Shown piece by piece: positions 30,601 through 41,100 of a stretch of DNA of 64,000 bases. The first letter of the stretch is position 1; every line of letters starts with the position of its first letter. Location of the stretch: NCBI GenBank assembly GCA_037976565.1, contig CP137680.1:558001-622000 (forward strand), given 5' to 3'. A program made the position numbers and the translations under genes. This DNA comes from Mesocentrotus franciscanus. Lineage: Eukaryota > Echinodermata > Echinoidea > Camarodonta > Strongylocentrotidae. The notes under the pieces were generated by a model that saw only the letters and a list, made by a program, of their open reading frames with translations, did not search any database and was not told the DNA's origin.

Positions 30601-30990
30601 TGTCTGGATAACCAATCTGTCATAATAAGACATGTGAGTAGACTTTATTTTCACTTCAAAATTTTTGTTTACAACCAATCTCAAAGAGAAATACAATGTC
30701 GGGTTCTACAACATTGATGTGACCACTAATTCCTTACCTAATGAAGACTTTGCTGTTGAATAGTGACTTTCATAATCTTCTTCAACTGTGCCTGATGTTA
30801 CCCTTCCAGAAGAGTATGACCTTTGACCCAGTACAAGAGATGGTATCTCAGATGCTTCTGATGAAGATGATGCTATGATGGTTTTGATCTCATCTTCAGA
30901 TTCCAAGCTATCATTAGCAGTATGGAAGGAGCTTCTTGTACCGCTGCTACTACTGCTATCTCTACCCCTCCCTGCTCTAGAATGAAACAT
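18696..30990 (-). CDS. Seven-exon gene of unknown function (Ser-rich, predicted 323 residues)
   Basis: I do not recognise this protein. Exons on the minus strand: 30,990-30,738, 29,219-29,092, 28,759-28,573, 28,145-27,997, 27,487-27,441, 26,730-26,625, 18,797-18,696. All have AG/GT borders, all six junctions keep phase (1,0,1,0,2,0), and the sum is 972 bases with a final stop, which is strong evidence for a real gene. The N-terminal half is rich in Ser, Glu and Asp (low complexity, probably disordered). The middle has a charged helical, coiled-coil-like segment (KAKLQSLRREKQEIREV) and a basic stretch (KTKAKKRSK). The C-terminus is more ordered (VVEKEFMRSKHRHVYNQL, then SEIGNLASALPKL). No signal peptide or membrane segment is seen. 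An acceptor just upstream of the ATG (30,993) implies a separate 5' UTR exon. Confidence 0.82.
19016..19553. repeat. Left arm of an interrupted inverted-repeat element
   Basis: 19,021-19,131 is nearly the complement of 26,220-26,330 (outer end AAGTACAAGTCCACTCC). The segment with TGACGTCATGTCCTCAC (about 19,205) pairs with about 26,145-26,163. The inner 42 bases, 19,512-19,553, are the exact complement of 26,003-26,044. The left arm carries about 200 extra bases between these blocks. Confidence 0.85.
19562..19578 (+). other. Primer-binding-site-like sequence of the retroelement
   Basis: TTGGCGACCACGAAGGG begins a few bases after the left arm. A TGG start complementary to a tRNA CCA end is the normal form of an LTR-retroelement primer site. 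The matching tRNA was not identified. Confidence 0.45.
19899..22175 (+). pseudogene. Retroelement gag-protease-integrase frame
   Basis: One open frame of about 750 residues. Roughly residues 95-230 form a capsid whose second half (from EEGYRTKFRYAKLHQGE through LIQEQIF and VKERHPGKLTEVLTL) resembles the vertebrate SCAN domain. A CCHC knuckle (CYTCNKFGHLSFNC) follows, then a protease with DSG, the integrase zinc region ending CRSCGPCQR, and the core aspartates in AMDLVGPI and LTDRGSQF. The position usually held by the second zinc-finger histidine reads GGQFG. An ATG at 19,858 is in another frame, one shift away from this frame. The frame is lost near 22,140, just before the core glutamate region. 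Confidence 0.85.
22148..22558 (+). pseudogene. Retroelement integrase C-terminal region, frameshifted
   Basis: Starts with VERFNGTLKSML, which contains the expected catalytic glutamate of the integrase core. The frame breaks near 22,380-22,405. The continuation (LDLKDRLQLTCEVAQQNL and on) is readable in a different frame to a stop at about 22,561, where a further shift leads into the next part. Confidence 0.8.
22560..23678 (+). pseudogene. Retroelement integrase end and reverse transcriptase
   Basis: Begins with HWKGPFKVVKKIG, a chromatin-binding-like end common in gypsy integrases. A spacer and then a full gypsy-type reverse transcriptase follow: VDVGIVESSSSPYASPVV-like entry, FCCDYRKLN, TKIDLTKGYWQVPL, FRSMPFGLVNAPASF and the catalytic FIDDILIH. 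It stops at 23,678 where the text should run on to the GYYRRF motif, so the frame shifts here too. The integrase and reverse transcriptase are joined in one frame in this order. Confidence 0.88.
23684..24244 (+). pseudogene. Retroelement reverse transcriptase connection and RNase H
   Basis: GYYRRFVPNFAALAVPL is the normal thumb/connection text. RNase H follows with RTDASDHGLGAIL, YCVMERECLAVVW, ETDHQPL and the final GADYLSR, so all four acidic catalytic positions are visible. It ends at a stop at 24,242-24,244 with no integrase after it, confirming the unusual order. Confidence 0.9.
24428..26002 (+). other. Probable 3' LTR region of the retroelement
   Basis: A purine tract (GAAGGAAGGGAGATA, ending 24,426) is followed by TGTCACAATGTGAC, a typical LTR start. 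An AATAAA-like site lies near 25,920. The right border would be the inverted-repeat arm at 26,003. No copy of this 1.5 kb sequence precedes the primer site on the left, so the LTR assignment rests on signals only. A PBS-like GTTGGCCACGAAGG occurs inside at about 24,783. Confidence 0.5.
26003..26335. repeat. Right arm of the interrupted inverted-repeat element
   Basis: Partner of 19,016-19,553. Together the arms form a foldback or MITE-like element into whose centre the Gmr1-like retroelement appears to have inserted. The inner 42 bases match perfectly, and the outer blocks differ at scattered sites. Confidence 0.85.
26336..26624. other. Intron sequence with nothing recognised
   Basis: AT-rich remainder of the last intron of the minus-strand gene. 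No repeat or coding signal found. Confidence 0.5.
27627..27778. repeat. TTTA microsatellite and repeat-like segment
   Basis: About seven TTTA units are followed by TTTACCCAGGGTAACCCCAT and an AT-rich end. It has the look of a dispersed repeat tail, but I see no second copy in the window. Confidence 0.5.
27779..27974. mobile_element. MITE-like element with AGACCACCTG subrepeats
   Basis: Starts TACAGTCAAACCTTGTTTAG and ends with the near complement, GTCTTTATAGACAGGTTTCACTGTA. The body has several copies of AAGACCACCTG-like units. It is flanked by TA. A decayed second copy lies at 55,150-55,255. The form fits a non-autonomous cut-and-paste transposon in an intron of the minus-strand gene. Confidence 0.7.
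29386..30328. mobile_element. Dispersed repeat with about 150 bp tandem units and DR1 sites
   Basis: Five tandem units, each with CTAATCAGTTCATTGGCTCT and TGACCTTTGACCT, lie between a left end near ATGCCTCCGCCATAGAGC (29,420) and a right end with a GGAGGCAT palindrome (30,294-30,326). The copy at 53,664-54,121 is in the opposite orientation and has fewer units. It lies in the first coding intron of the minus-strand gene. I see no coding capacity. Confidence 0.85.
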
Positions 30991-31084
30991 GGTCTGTAAA
31001 AAAGAAAGTAAGATAAAAATGTTGTTACAAAGAAAGCAAATTCCACCAGTGCTTTCTTACGGCATAACATAAGGTCTTGCCCAC

Positions 31085-31470
31085 AAAATACAAAGGAGCT
31101 GTGCTATAACTTATAAGACACTAGTACGCCCTGTTGTGGAATATGCGTGCACCGTTCACTCAAGACAACTACGCAAGCTAGAAATGATACAATGCTGCTA
31201 TGTACGCTTCATCTGCAATGAATGCCAGCGATCAAGTAGTGTTGCAACCATTCTTCAACAGCTGCACTGGCCTACACTTCAAGAAAGCAGAGCTCAATTC
31301 AAGGTAGTGATGATGTATCATGTATCGCATTTCCACTCACTCACTGACATACCACATTACCACAAGATTTCATAGGCCCCTCTGCAGCTGCAGCCACATC
31401 TAACCACTCCAGCAAAGCATAGAAGTCAATGCTAATGCGTATTGACCTCTAGCGTTGAATACATGTGTAT
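31085..31470 (+). pseudogene. LINE reverse transcriptase C-terminal remnant
   Basis: The frame reads KTLVRPVVEYACTV, LRKLEMIQ and LQQLHWPTLQESRAQ, the typical end of CR1/Jockey-type reverse transcriptases. Decayed text continues to about 31,470. The segment 31,405-31,462 recurs inverted at 36,352-36,410. It is short and broken. Confidence 0.8.
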
Positions 31471-31712
31471 ATCAAAGAATCCATTTTTTAAACTTTTATA
31501 CCGGTAAAATACTCTACTAATACAACAAAACGTGGACTATCAAATCATTAGGTTGAATCATATACCATTATGGTACATGATTCTGTCAGTAAAGCGGAAA
31601 GAAATTTAAAAAAAATTACTTTTAAAGCCCCTTTTCCAGAATATTCGCACATACGTGAGCTCAGCGATAATGGTGCGGTCGCAATGTGCTATTTTTCTAT
31701 GGCGTGCCATTA

Positions 31713-31833
31713 CCCAATAATTCAGATGAACACTATTTATCGCTGATAAACAGTGTTTATCGCTGATAAACAGTGTTTATCGAGAAAAACTATGTTTATC
31801 AGTCGATAAACAGTGTTTATCTGAATTATTGGG
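31713..31833. repeat. Hairpin array of GATAAACAGTGTTTATC units
   Basis: CCCAATAATTCAGAT at 31,713 pairs with ATCTGAATTATTGGG at 31,819-31,833. Between them are two direct 20 bp units (31,741-31,780) and a third related one (31,803-31,820), each itself a near-palindrome. No coding. Confidence 0.8.
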
Positions 31834-31870
31834 CAAATGGTGCGCGTGAACGTATGAGGACCACTTATTT

Positions 31871-33222
31871 TAACACGTACGTAACATTAGAAAATGGAGG
31901 AACGATGGACCCAATCAGCAGAAGTCTTGCTAAATTACAGAAAACTCAAGTAAAATTTCATCAACGAAACTGGTAAATTTTATTTGTTTATTATTTGTCA
32001 TCAATGGTTAAAGGTACTATGTCCTATTTGCGGCAATGGATGACGTCATCTTCCTTCATGTGCAGTAACAGTTTAAAATACGGCTGCAAGAATTTCAACA
32101 CGGAGCTCATTTTTGGCGATGAAAATCCGGAAAAAAGACCCTTAAACGCATCATACAGTCAATCTGGTAAGTGGGACCGATGTAGTTTAGCCTAGGCCTA
32201 ATTTACAATAATAAATGCATCAGCTATGCATCGGGTAAAATGTAGTATTTTGGGCATAAGTTTACTTCCCGGATGAGGGCATTAGTTTGCAATGCAGCCG
32301 CTATGGTCGGCTTCTGTCTCTAAAGAGAGGAGCCGACCCTACCCAAATCAGAGGCTAACGAACGAAAGAGACAGAAATCTTCGGTCTAGGCCTAGCTAGG
32401 CTACACGTAGAACTATTGCCGTTGAGCCATGTACAGTGAATTTACGCGCTCTGATTGGCCGATACGCTCCAGCTGTTTCGAATTTAAGTGAAAGAGGGCC
32501 TACTTAACTTAAGCGCGACTTAAGTGCGACTTAAGTTCAATGGCAAAGTCAATACGAAATATTACGTCACACCACGGAGATTTTGACATGACGTGCTTTA
32601 AACAGGTGACGACTTCACACATAGGTGACGCACACACAAATTGCACACACATAAAATAGAAAAACCAACGAACATTTCAGAATAAATTTCCAGTTTGTAC
32701 CTTAAATATGACGAAAATGAGAATTTTTCAAACTTAAGACTTACTTAAGTAAGTCTTAAACTTAAGTGAAATACTTAACTTTTCAAGGACGCTGAAAAAA
32801 TCGTAACAAATAGAAGATTTGACTGGAATATCATAATTTTGGTATCGGCAAAAACGGAAAATTGCAAGCTAGCTCCTCGCACTAATGCCTATGGGAGCCA
32901 GCGATAGCCAATCTAAAGGGCCCATGTCGGCTCAGCTAGGCGCCAAATTACGAAAATGAGGCTGAGACGGGAAGAACGTAATGCGCATGCGCTGGCTGTA
33001 AGCTAAAGTTTTACGTGGGCTAGGGCACGGGCGAAGTGAAGCCTCTGCTCGCCGCCCAGGCCCAGACTCAGTTCTCCGATGGATGACAATGTAGATACCG
33101 TCGATGCTGTCGTCCCGAGCAAGGCCATGACTATATGAGTCATGACTGTTAATATTAATATTATGGCTTATCATATGTCTGACTCTGACTCTGAGTTTAT
33201 GACTGTGTTATTGTTATGCCTT
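31871..33222. other. Non-coding region upstream of the head-to-head genes
   Basis: Contains CpG-richer patches (about 32,270-32,360 and 32,880-33,120) and repeated ACTTAAG motifs near 32,500-32,780, some forming short palindromes. No exon could be supported. Confidence 0.5.
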
Positions 33223-33430
33223 ACCCTAAGTCTCCAGGAAGCTCCGAGCGAATATTGCTACCGCGCATGCATACTTTCTGTTCGCCATGTTGAATCGACG
33301 CTACAACATGGATGAATCGTTGGGTTTAAATAATATATGACGAAGATCTCCCCTTTTTCCCATCGAAGACTTCTTCAAATAATAATTTCAAGTGGTCGGC
33401 CAGATGCCCAGAGGAGTCGAGAAACCTAGT
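33223..33430. promoter_or_regulatory. Probable bidirectional promoter and first (non-coding) exons
   Basis: A minus-strand donor (AGG/GTAAGG, GT at 33,224-33,223) could end a 5' UTR exon for the minus-strand gene. A plus-strand donor (CCTA/GTAAGT, GT at 33,429-33,430) could end one for Gemin5. The sequence between them is CpG-richer than its surroundings. Both genes have splice acceptors just before their start codons (30,993 and 34,030), so each needs an upstream exon. No TATA box stands out. This is inference from splice signals. Confidence 0.45.
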
Positions 33431-34030
33431 AAGTCAATATTGTAATGAATCACTTTGCATATTTTGACATAATATCGCCCCACCCGCTGTTTATTTCGCG
33501 TTCCCGTTCACCGGCTGAAGCTCCGACGCCGGAGCTTCCTGGAGTTAGCCTTACCCTGGCCTTAGGCTAATATTTATAGGCCTAGTATTGTACTAGTAAC
33601 TTTAGAGTCAGGCTCCAGTTACTGAGTTGGCCTTATCAATATCATTATGAAGTTATGGCAAATGCTCTCGATCTCATCAACATGCATGATACGATTTGAA
33701 TAGCCTACATTCTGATTGAAATCAATAGTAGACTAAGATAAAACAAACTTGATGAATTTACCAATGTTTTTCAACTCTTTCAGCAAGCGGCTTCAAATCG
33801 AGGAGCAAACACATTTCAACATTCCCGGCACAGTAATGGAACTCTGCGATTTTTTCGTTGCCAGTCGATCGAGTTTTCAATATTAATGTTTGTCTTTATA
33901 AATACTAAATTTGCTTTTAAGTAATCAAATTATCATTTTTATATTTATTTCAACCAAATGATAATATTCAAATGTTTAAATTTTTGACAATAATTGACAT
34001 GAATAAAGATTTTTACAATTATTTTTGTAG

Positions 34031-34141
34031 ATAATACTGAAAGAGCCTCAAGATGGCAGCCCCCATGGAGTCTACTTTTCACCCACATGATTCGCATGGG
34101 AGATTTTTCGTCAGGATGAATTAACCTGTTGAACCTTCTAA
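34031..34141 (+). other. Gemin5 5' leader with a short upstream ORF
   Basis: Follows acceptor TTTTTGTAG (34,022-34,030). An ATG at 34,053 (AAGATGG context) opens a 16-codon frame that stops at about 34,103, 39 bases before the Gemin5 ATG. An in-frame TAA directly before 34,142 supports that start codon. Confidence 0.5.
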
Positions 34142-35105
34142 ATGGCGTTTGAAATATTACCACCATCACCAAATTGGTATTTACCATGTGCTAGTTCTTG
34201 TAGTGAAGACGGTATCTTTGCTTTTGCCACAAAATCGTCTATTTTGCTTCTTGATGTGACTGTCTCCCCTCCGACATTTGCTGGAAATTTGAGTGGGCAC
34301 ACAGAGCGGGTGACGTCTGTCGCCTACTGCCGAGCCACAGGGCCAGGGGATGGAGGCACACGTCTATGTGCTAGTGCTGGAGACGATGGAGTCATCAAGA
34401 TTTGGGACACAAAAAGCAAGTCTGTTCTAATCGAGAAGAAATGCCAAGAGGTAAAGGAAAGTTGTCTTGTTCTAAATCATGACATGACAGTGCTGTCATA
34501 TGACTGAGATCTCTCAGTCAACTAGTTTCAAAACTTTCACTCTGATTTTTTTTTCTTCAAACTCAAAGTCAAACAAAATTAAAGTTTCAAAGTCAAACTT
34601 TCAAACTGTTTCTTTCTCATTAAACTTTTCAGAATCGAGGAAACTTCAAATAGACGCAACTAATCTATTACATGTTTAAAGAGAGGCTAAATATGAGTTT
34701 GAAATTTTGGGTGCAATGGCAAATCACTGTTTTCAGACAAAAAAAAATTGAAGTCTTGTAGAATTTATTTAAAACAAAATCAATTTGTCAAACAGAAGTG
34801 TAAGTGTCAAAAATATACCATATGGTGGCCTATATTGAAGAATTCAAGATTATTGTGTTTGATTTTGTCCATACAAAGTATACTTGGAGTTTGGATTTCT
34901 TTTTGTCAATATAGAATAAAATCACATCACTGGATTGGTCCAGGGCTAATCCTGACATTGTTGTAGCAGGAGATGAGAAGGGCTGTCTTATCTACTGGGA
35001 CATCAAATCTTCAAAGAAAGATGATGCAAAGCTGCTTAGACCTGATAAAGGTTATATTTACAGCCTAGCCTGCAGCCCTCATGACAGCAGGATTGTTGCT
35101 CTGGG
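34142..35105 (+). CDS. GEMIN5: Gemin5 exons 1-2: start of the WD-repeat region
   Basis: Exon 1 has the conserved LPPSPNWY, then the first blades with [12 protein letters not shown] and [12 protein letters not shown]. Exon 2 has [14 protein letters not shown] and [18 protein letters not shown], and ends in phase 2 at GTATGT. Its glycine codon is completed 12.6 kb away at 47,696 (GYKDGKIL). Confidence 0.95.
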
Positions 35106-38100
35106 GTATGTATTCTCTCTTGAACTCTCAAACCTTAGATCACATCGTCACCGTTTTCACGAAGTGGTCTCGTGGCCAAAATCGTTGAAATTTTCAATTT
35201 CGAGTTTTGACCGTTTTTGAGCAATGTATATAAATGTCTACAACTTCAGTAATTTTCAAAGTCTAATCTTGCTTAATTACGTCATACGTGATGTCACGAA
35301 ACGTATCACAAGCGGTACAACTGGCAAACACCGTTTTCACGAAGTGCTCTCTTACGCGCAAATGTAGTCTGCTATTGATAATCGTACACGAACCGGCTCA
35401 GCTCCGCGAAGCCTTTGTCACAGATGCCGGTGCTTCTGGCGGAATTGTTAGAGGAATCTGACAGCCCTAGGTAATTATTTTCACTTATTTTAAAACAATG
35501 TTATGCATCGTTCAATAATATCGTCTGTAGCAGTATAAACAAACTCATATTCTGAACGGATATCAAGTTACGAAATGGCGAGATAGGTCATTACGGTCCC
35601 ACGCACTGTTTTCTGCGTGAGTTGTATTGTCGGTCTACTAGTATGCAGATCTAGTACTAGTACGTAGACTCGCCTGCTACTACTAGTACTACTAGTACTA
35701 TCAACAGAGTGCTACTAAGTATTAAGTAACACAGTATCTTAAATAAGCTTGAATATGTATAAGTGCAGGAGCAGTTACATGCAGTAACAACAATGTCACG
35801 AGTCACAAGGCGAATTCGCTGAAGAGTGAAGCCCAGGCCAGGGCATGCAGGGGAGATATCATTATTAATAATAATTTTACATTAACTATGTTAACTGATT
35901 AAGCAGTACCAGCCCAAGCCTCCAAGGCAAGGCCCAATTAGCCAAGGGCACATTTTGGTTAAAATTCAATGTCAATGTTGATATGACAATGCCAAATCAT
36001 AAAATGGCAATTGCGACGTAGGAGTTGAGTCCACACATAGGAGCATCACTATCTGGCTGTGTAGTAAAAGCTGTGCTTTTGATTCTCAACATTTCAAACA
36101 CCACTGTACAAAACTCAACTGATTTCACTCAAAATCAGTACTTTAGTGACAATTGATGACACCTAAATAGCAGTAAAATACATTTTTTAAACTTACTGAT
36201 GTTAAAAATAATAATTTAAAAATTCAAATTGTAAGTCTAGTGTCAAACTTTGCTTACAGCTGCATCGACATGATTGTGTACAGTCTATGCAATATTGTGT
36301 GGTGTGTGTATTTGTGTATATACTTCTAGGTCCCTGCCTCACAGCATGTATGCAGTGCTAGAGGTCGATACGCATTTAGCATTGACTCTCTATGCTTTGC
36401 TGGAGTGGTTGAGTCTAGGCTCGAGCGAGCCTAGAGTCTAGATCTAGAACTACGTTAGTACTTAAGTACTCCTAGTACTAGATTTAAATATTAAATGACC
36501 CCTCGTAAGCTCTTTCCATGTTCATGTTATAAATACGAGACTGAGACTTGAATAGTAAAGCCAGGTATGCTTGAATGAATAAACAATTTTGTGCTTGCTA
36601 ATTATTTAAAGGAAATCCAACCATGAGAATTGAGATGAAGTGGCTTAATTTCAGCAAATGCAGAAAAATGAAGCAAATACATTTCATGTTTCTTCCCGGT
36701 TTTACCAGTAGAATAGCCGGCTGAGAGGACCATCACTAGCACTCCCAGTGGCTGATGTCTAAGTAGGAGTTTGACGTGGAGAGCTTTTAGCATGTTGTTG
36801 AGGTACTAATGGATGGGGGGGGGGTCAACCTAGCATAGGCTGGAGCGGCTTCTTATACACTCGGCTTTATGCTCATAAACGTATGCCTGCTCTTAATTAA
36901 TTTGCTTTAAAGACAAAGATAAAGCTGATGGTATGGGAAGACGTCCACTACAAATTCCTCCTCTTTATTGTGCATGATAATTTCATTTTGCCACCAAAGT
37001 TGTGGTTGAGCTACTTAAGGTGTACCTTTTGCCTTGGACTTAGAGGATGACAGGCTTTTTGTTTTGTTGGGGGGTTTGCTTATAATAATAGTACTAGTGG
37101 CTTCTGGTATAGCGCACATGTCCGTCACGTTGTGAGAGGTGGGGGGAGTTAGCACTATTTTGGGTTGTTTCATCCCATGTTTGCAAGACTGAGACTTAAA
37201 TATTCAAGGTCTTCTTAATTGCTTTAGATAATGATGTGCTTACTAATAAGTTAAAAGGATATCCAACCGTGAGATGAAGTGGCTTGTTTGAACAAATGCA
37301 GAAAAATTAAACAAATACTTTTCATATTTTTCATAGTTTACCAGTAGAATAGACAGCTGGGATACGCAAGAGATGAGGGACCACTAGCACCCCAGTGGTT
37401 GATGTCCATGTAGGAGTTTGTGCAGCTGATGTGGAGAGCTTTTAGCAAATTGACAAGGTATGTGTGGTAAGGAAATTAGCTCCAAAATAAAAGTTATAGA
37501 TTGGGAGTTGGGCTGGCGAGAGGGAGGGGGTCAATCTTTAGCAAACAAATGAACTATTTTCATTTACATAACAATGATCCATGGACATAAACTATGCTGG
37601 GAAATAATTTTCTAATATGCGCAAAGTGGTGGGGGTGCTAGGAGGGCCCTCCAAAGATGACGGGTTCCCAAACACTCAATTTTTTTTCATAAACGCATGA
37701 CTGATCTTGCTTTGAAAGGTTTTAGGCAGTTGATGGTATTGTAAGACATCAAACACAAGTTCCTCGCTCTTTAATGTGCGTGACAGACATTCATTTTGCC
37801 AACATGTCATGTTTGAGCTACTTATGGTGTATCAACTTACAAGATGACAGGCTTCATCTTATATTTTGTATTTTTCTTATTGTCTTTTTTTCATAGGGGG
37901 AAGGGGGTGAAGAAGGAGAGTTATACCTAATTTGTGTTGTTTCATCACAGAAAAAATAAAATAATATGCATTAACCTGATGCCTGTAATTTTTTGAAGAG
38001 ATGCGATTTTAAAATCATGTCATCCCTGTATAGCTTCCTGTACGAGCTGTGTTGGGGTTTTCTGCATCCATCATGAGTTATCAAATATATTCTCCTTTTA

Positions 38101-41100
38101 ACCCAGCATCTTCACCCTCTGCCTTTGAACTGATTACGTTTCCAATACCACGGTTTGGAGGTCAGACCAAACGACTGACAGACCGACCGACTGAATAGCT
38201 AAGTCCCCTCAGTCATCAAAGGTAAGTTTTAACCTAATTTGTTACATTTTATATTGTTTATATATGAAATATTTTTATAATTTTGACTGGCTTTAATGGG
38301 AATATGAAACTATATTGCCCAAATATAATCATATTAGCCGGGTCGAAGACGAGGGCAATATGGTTATGTTGAGGGCAATATTGTCTCATATCAACCAAAA
38401 TGTGAGCCAGTCAATGTTATTATTATCAATTATCCTCTTCTTATATTTCAAGTATCACTTATACATTTATCATGTACAAGTACCCAGATGTGAAACGTAT
38501 GGTAATCACGTATTTCTCTATACGCGCGCAAATGCGCGCGGTCATTTTGTTTGTGACGTTTTGATTTATGTTTGTAAACAACCGCTAATTAAAAAAATTA
38601 TGCAAATAAAATTTGCCCTAAATTCATAGTTTAACCAATCACAATAATGAAAAGAAACAATGCTAAAAATTGCCGCAACCTACTATGAATATTCATACCT
38701 TGAGATTGAAAGAAGTGTTAATTAATTCTTGGGGTGAGAAATGTCCTTAATATAATACAATTATGAGATTACATTTTGTGCCTAAATCGGAAAAATTATA
38801 TCTAAAATATATGGTTTGGGGAAAATGTTGTAAGTTTTATTTTATAATTTTCCTTTTAATAATTTTTTTTAGAGGAGTGAACGAGGATGAGTACCTCATT
38901 ACCATAACAAAACCTATCATCCTACAGTTTTTTCCTGCATAATGTTGTCTCCTGATCTGGAAGAATTTAGAGGTAAATTTTCATTTTTTTCACGTTAAAA
39001 CAATGACTCGATGAAAATATGAATTTGATATTACGCATGCTGATCAACATTAATCACATTTTTACAGTATGATATATTTAAGTTATACAATTTTGATGCA
39101 ATCGTGTTCAATTTACCTCCTCTGATAAAATTCTGGAGGTGTCGAATTAAAGTCGGTCTTGAGAGCCGCAGAATTCTATTCCCAACGGGACGACATGCGC
39201 TACCCGCCTTAGCCTTCGGCGATGCAAACCCAGTCCCACCTCGTTACGCTTCGCTTACTTAGGGTGTAGTCTTTGTCATTTAGTTTCAATTTTAGCCTGA
39301 TTTCATGTTTATTGCAAGGGTGTGTATACTATATCTAGAATAAATTTAGGCATATTTAGGTCTAGATATTGACTTTCAATCAAGGCTTTCTTGTGTGATG
39401 GATGTTAGGTCTACAAAAAAGTCAAAAGTCTATTTATTAAGTCGGACTCGTGGGCCGTGGGATGGGGCGGAGGGGTGTTTATTATTTTTTCCCCCAGACA
39501 ATATGAAAACTACTTAATTTAATTAATATAGACTATAGGGGTCTAGTCTAAATCTAATACTACTACTAGTCTATAATAGATTTGACATTTGTCTTGCATG
39601 GAATTGAGAGTCATTTTTCTTGGGGGGCTTTGTTCTTGCAGGGGGGGGGGCTCTTTGCATGTTGGGAGTTGTGTTATGAGGGAGCAGAGTGCAAGATCTA
39701 TCATTAATATATTTATAGACTACCTGATGAAGACAAAATATATATTCTATATAGAGAGACATTTATTATACTTGGATAAGATTTTTCTTTGCTTTTTGTT
39801 CTTTTATAGTTAAAATAGGAGGAAGTCCATCTTAGAACAACTCTTCACAAATTTAACTTGGAGGACCTTGAAACAAATGGCAGCAGACATCAATGGCGTC
39901 CTCCATCAAGAAGATGACCTTGAAGGCACAATTCCCAGGTCCTTGTTGAACAAAAAAGCAAGTACATGTTTATTCACATCCTCCTAGATCATGTATCCAA
40001 AGTCTTATTTAATTTTATAGTCTCATTTTAAACTTTTGAGGAGAATTATATGTGAGGTTTCAAGTGTTGGACATTGGCTATATGTTTTGTGCACAAGATT
40101 ATGCACACATGTGATCTTTTCATATGATTTTGAAAAGTTGGAAATTGTCATTTTTATTTTCATCAAAAGATGTATCATAGATGCATCAACTGACAAAGGA
40201 AGAGAAGGAAAAATATATTCTTTTAAATTAAAGAAAAGGAAAAAAGAAAATATGACAAGATCAAGAAAAGAAGACAGTAGGATCCGCTCCCACTCCCTCC
40301 CCCTAATCAGTGGCCTTGTGATTTAGCATGTCATTTTATGGGTGAGACTGGTGCCCCCACAATAAAAAAAAATGAGGCCAGGTCTCCAGGGCCGTAGCAA
40401 GAGTTTGATGTTTGGGGGCACATATATGTAATTGATCGACGTCCTGGGAGGTGTCTGATCGTGCCCCTCCCCGTGGCTACGTGCCTGCAGGTCCCTTCAA
40501 TGGCTGGACTTGCTCTACACCACTAGATGTACATGTTTTGGCATTCCTGATTTTACCGGTAATTCTTTTGTGCTCTTATCAGCATTTTGCAAACAATACT
40601 AAGTGAATAATCATTCCTTTGATTCTATTTCTAAAGGTACCCGAGGTATGAGAGGATGTGACATCAGGATAGACAGAACCCTGAAGACCAGGAATTCTTC
40701 ATTCTCAGCTTTAAACTGCCTTCCTATGCTCTCGTCAGAAGACCACCAGCAAATTATGATGTTGAATGAATGTAATTTCAACTTGCAGAAGACTTTATAA
40801 AAAAAAAGGATCATTCTAATGGAAGTGAAGTTTTATAATCAAATTAACATAGTTCTTATGCTGACATTGCTGTCTGTTTATTTGTTTGTTTTATCTGAAT
40901 GCTAAGAAAGCATGTGTATGCTTGTAATATTAAGCAACCAGGAGACCGATGGTTTTAAGTCTTCTTGGTAATGAGGATTAATGCTTTACCAAAGGGCACT
41001 ACCGACTAGCGCATAGACTTGGTTTCGAACTTTGAATCTCTCGGTTACAAGACCACTGCTCTACCACTGAGCCATCGCGCCTCTACTCATTTGAATTCCT

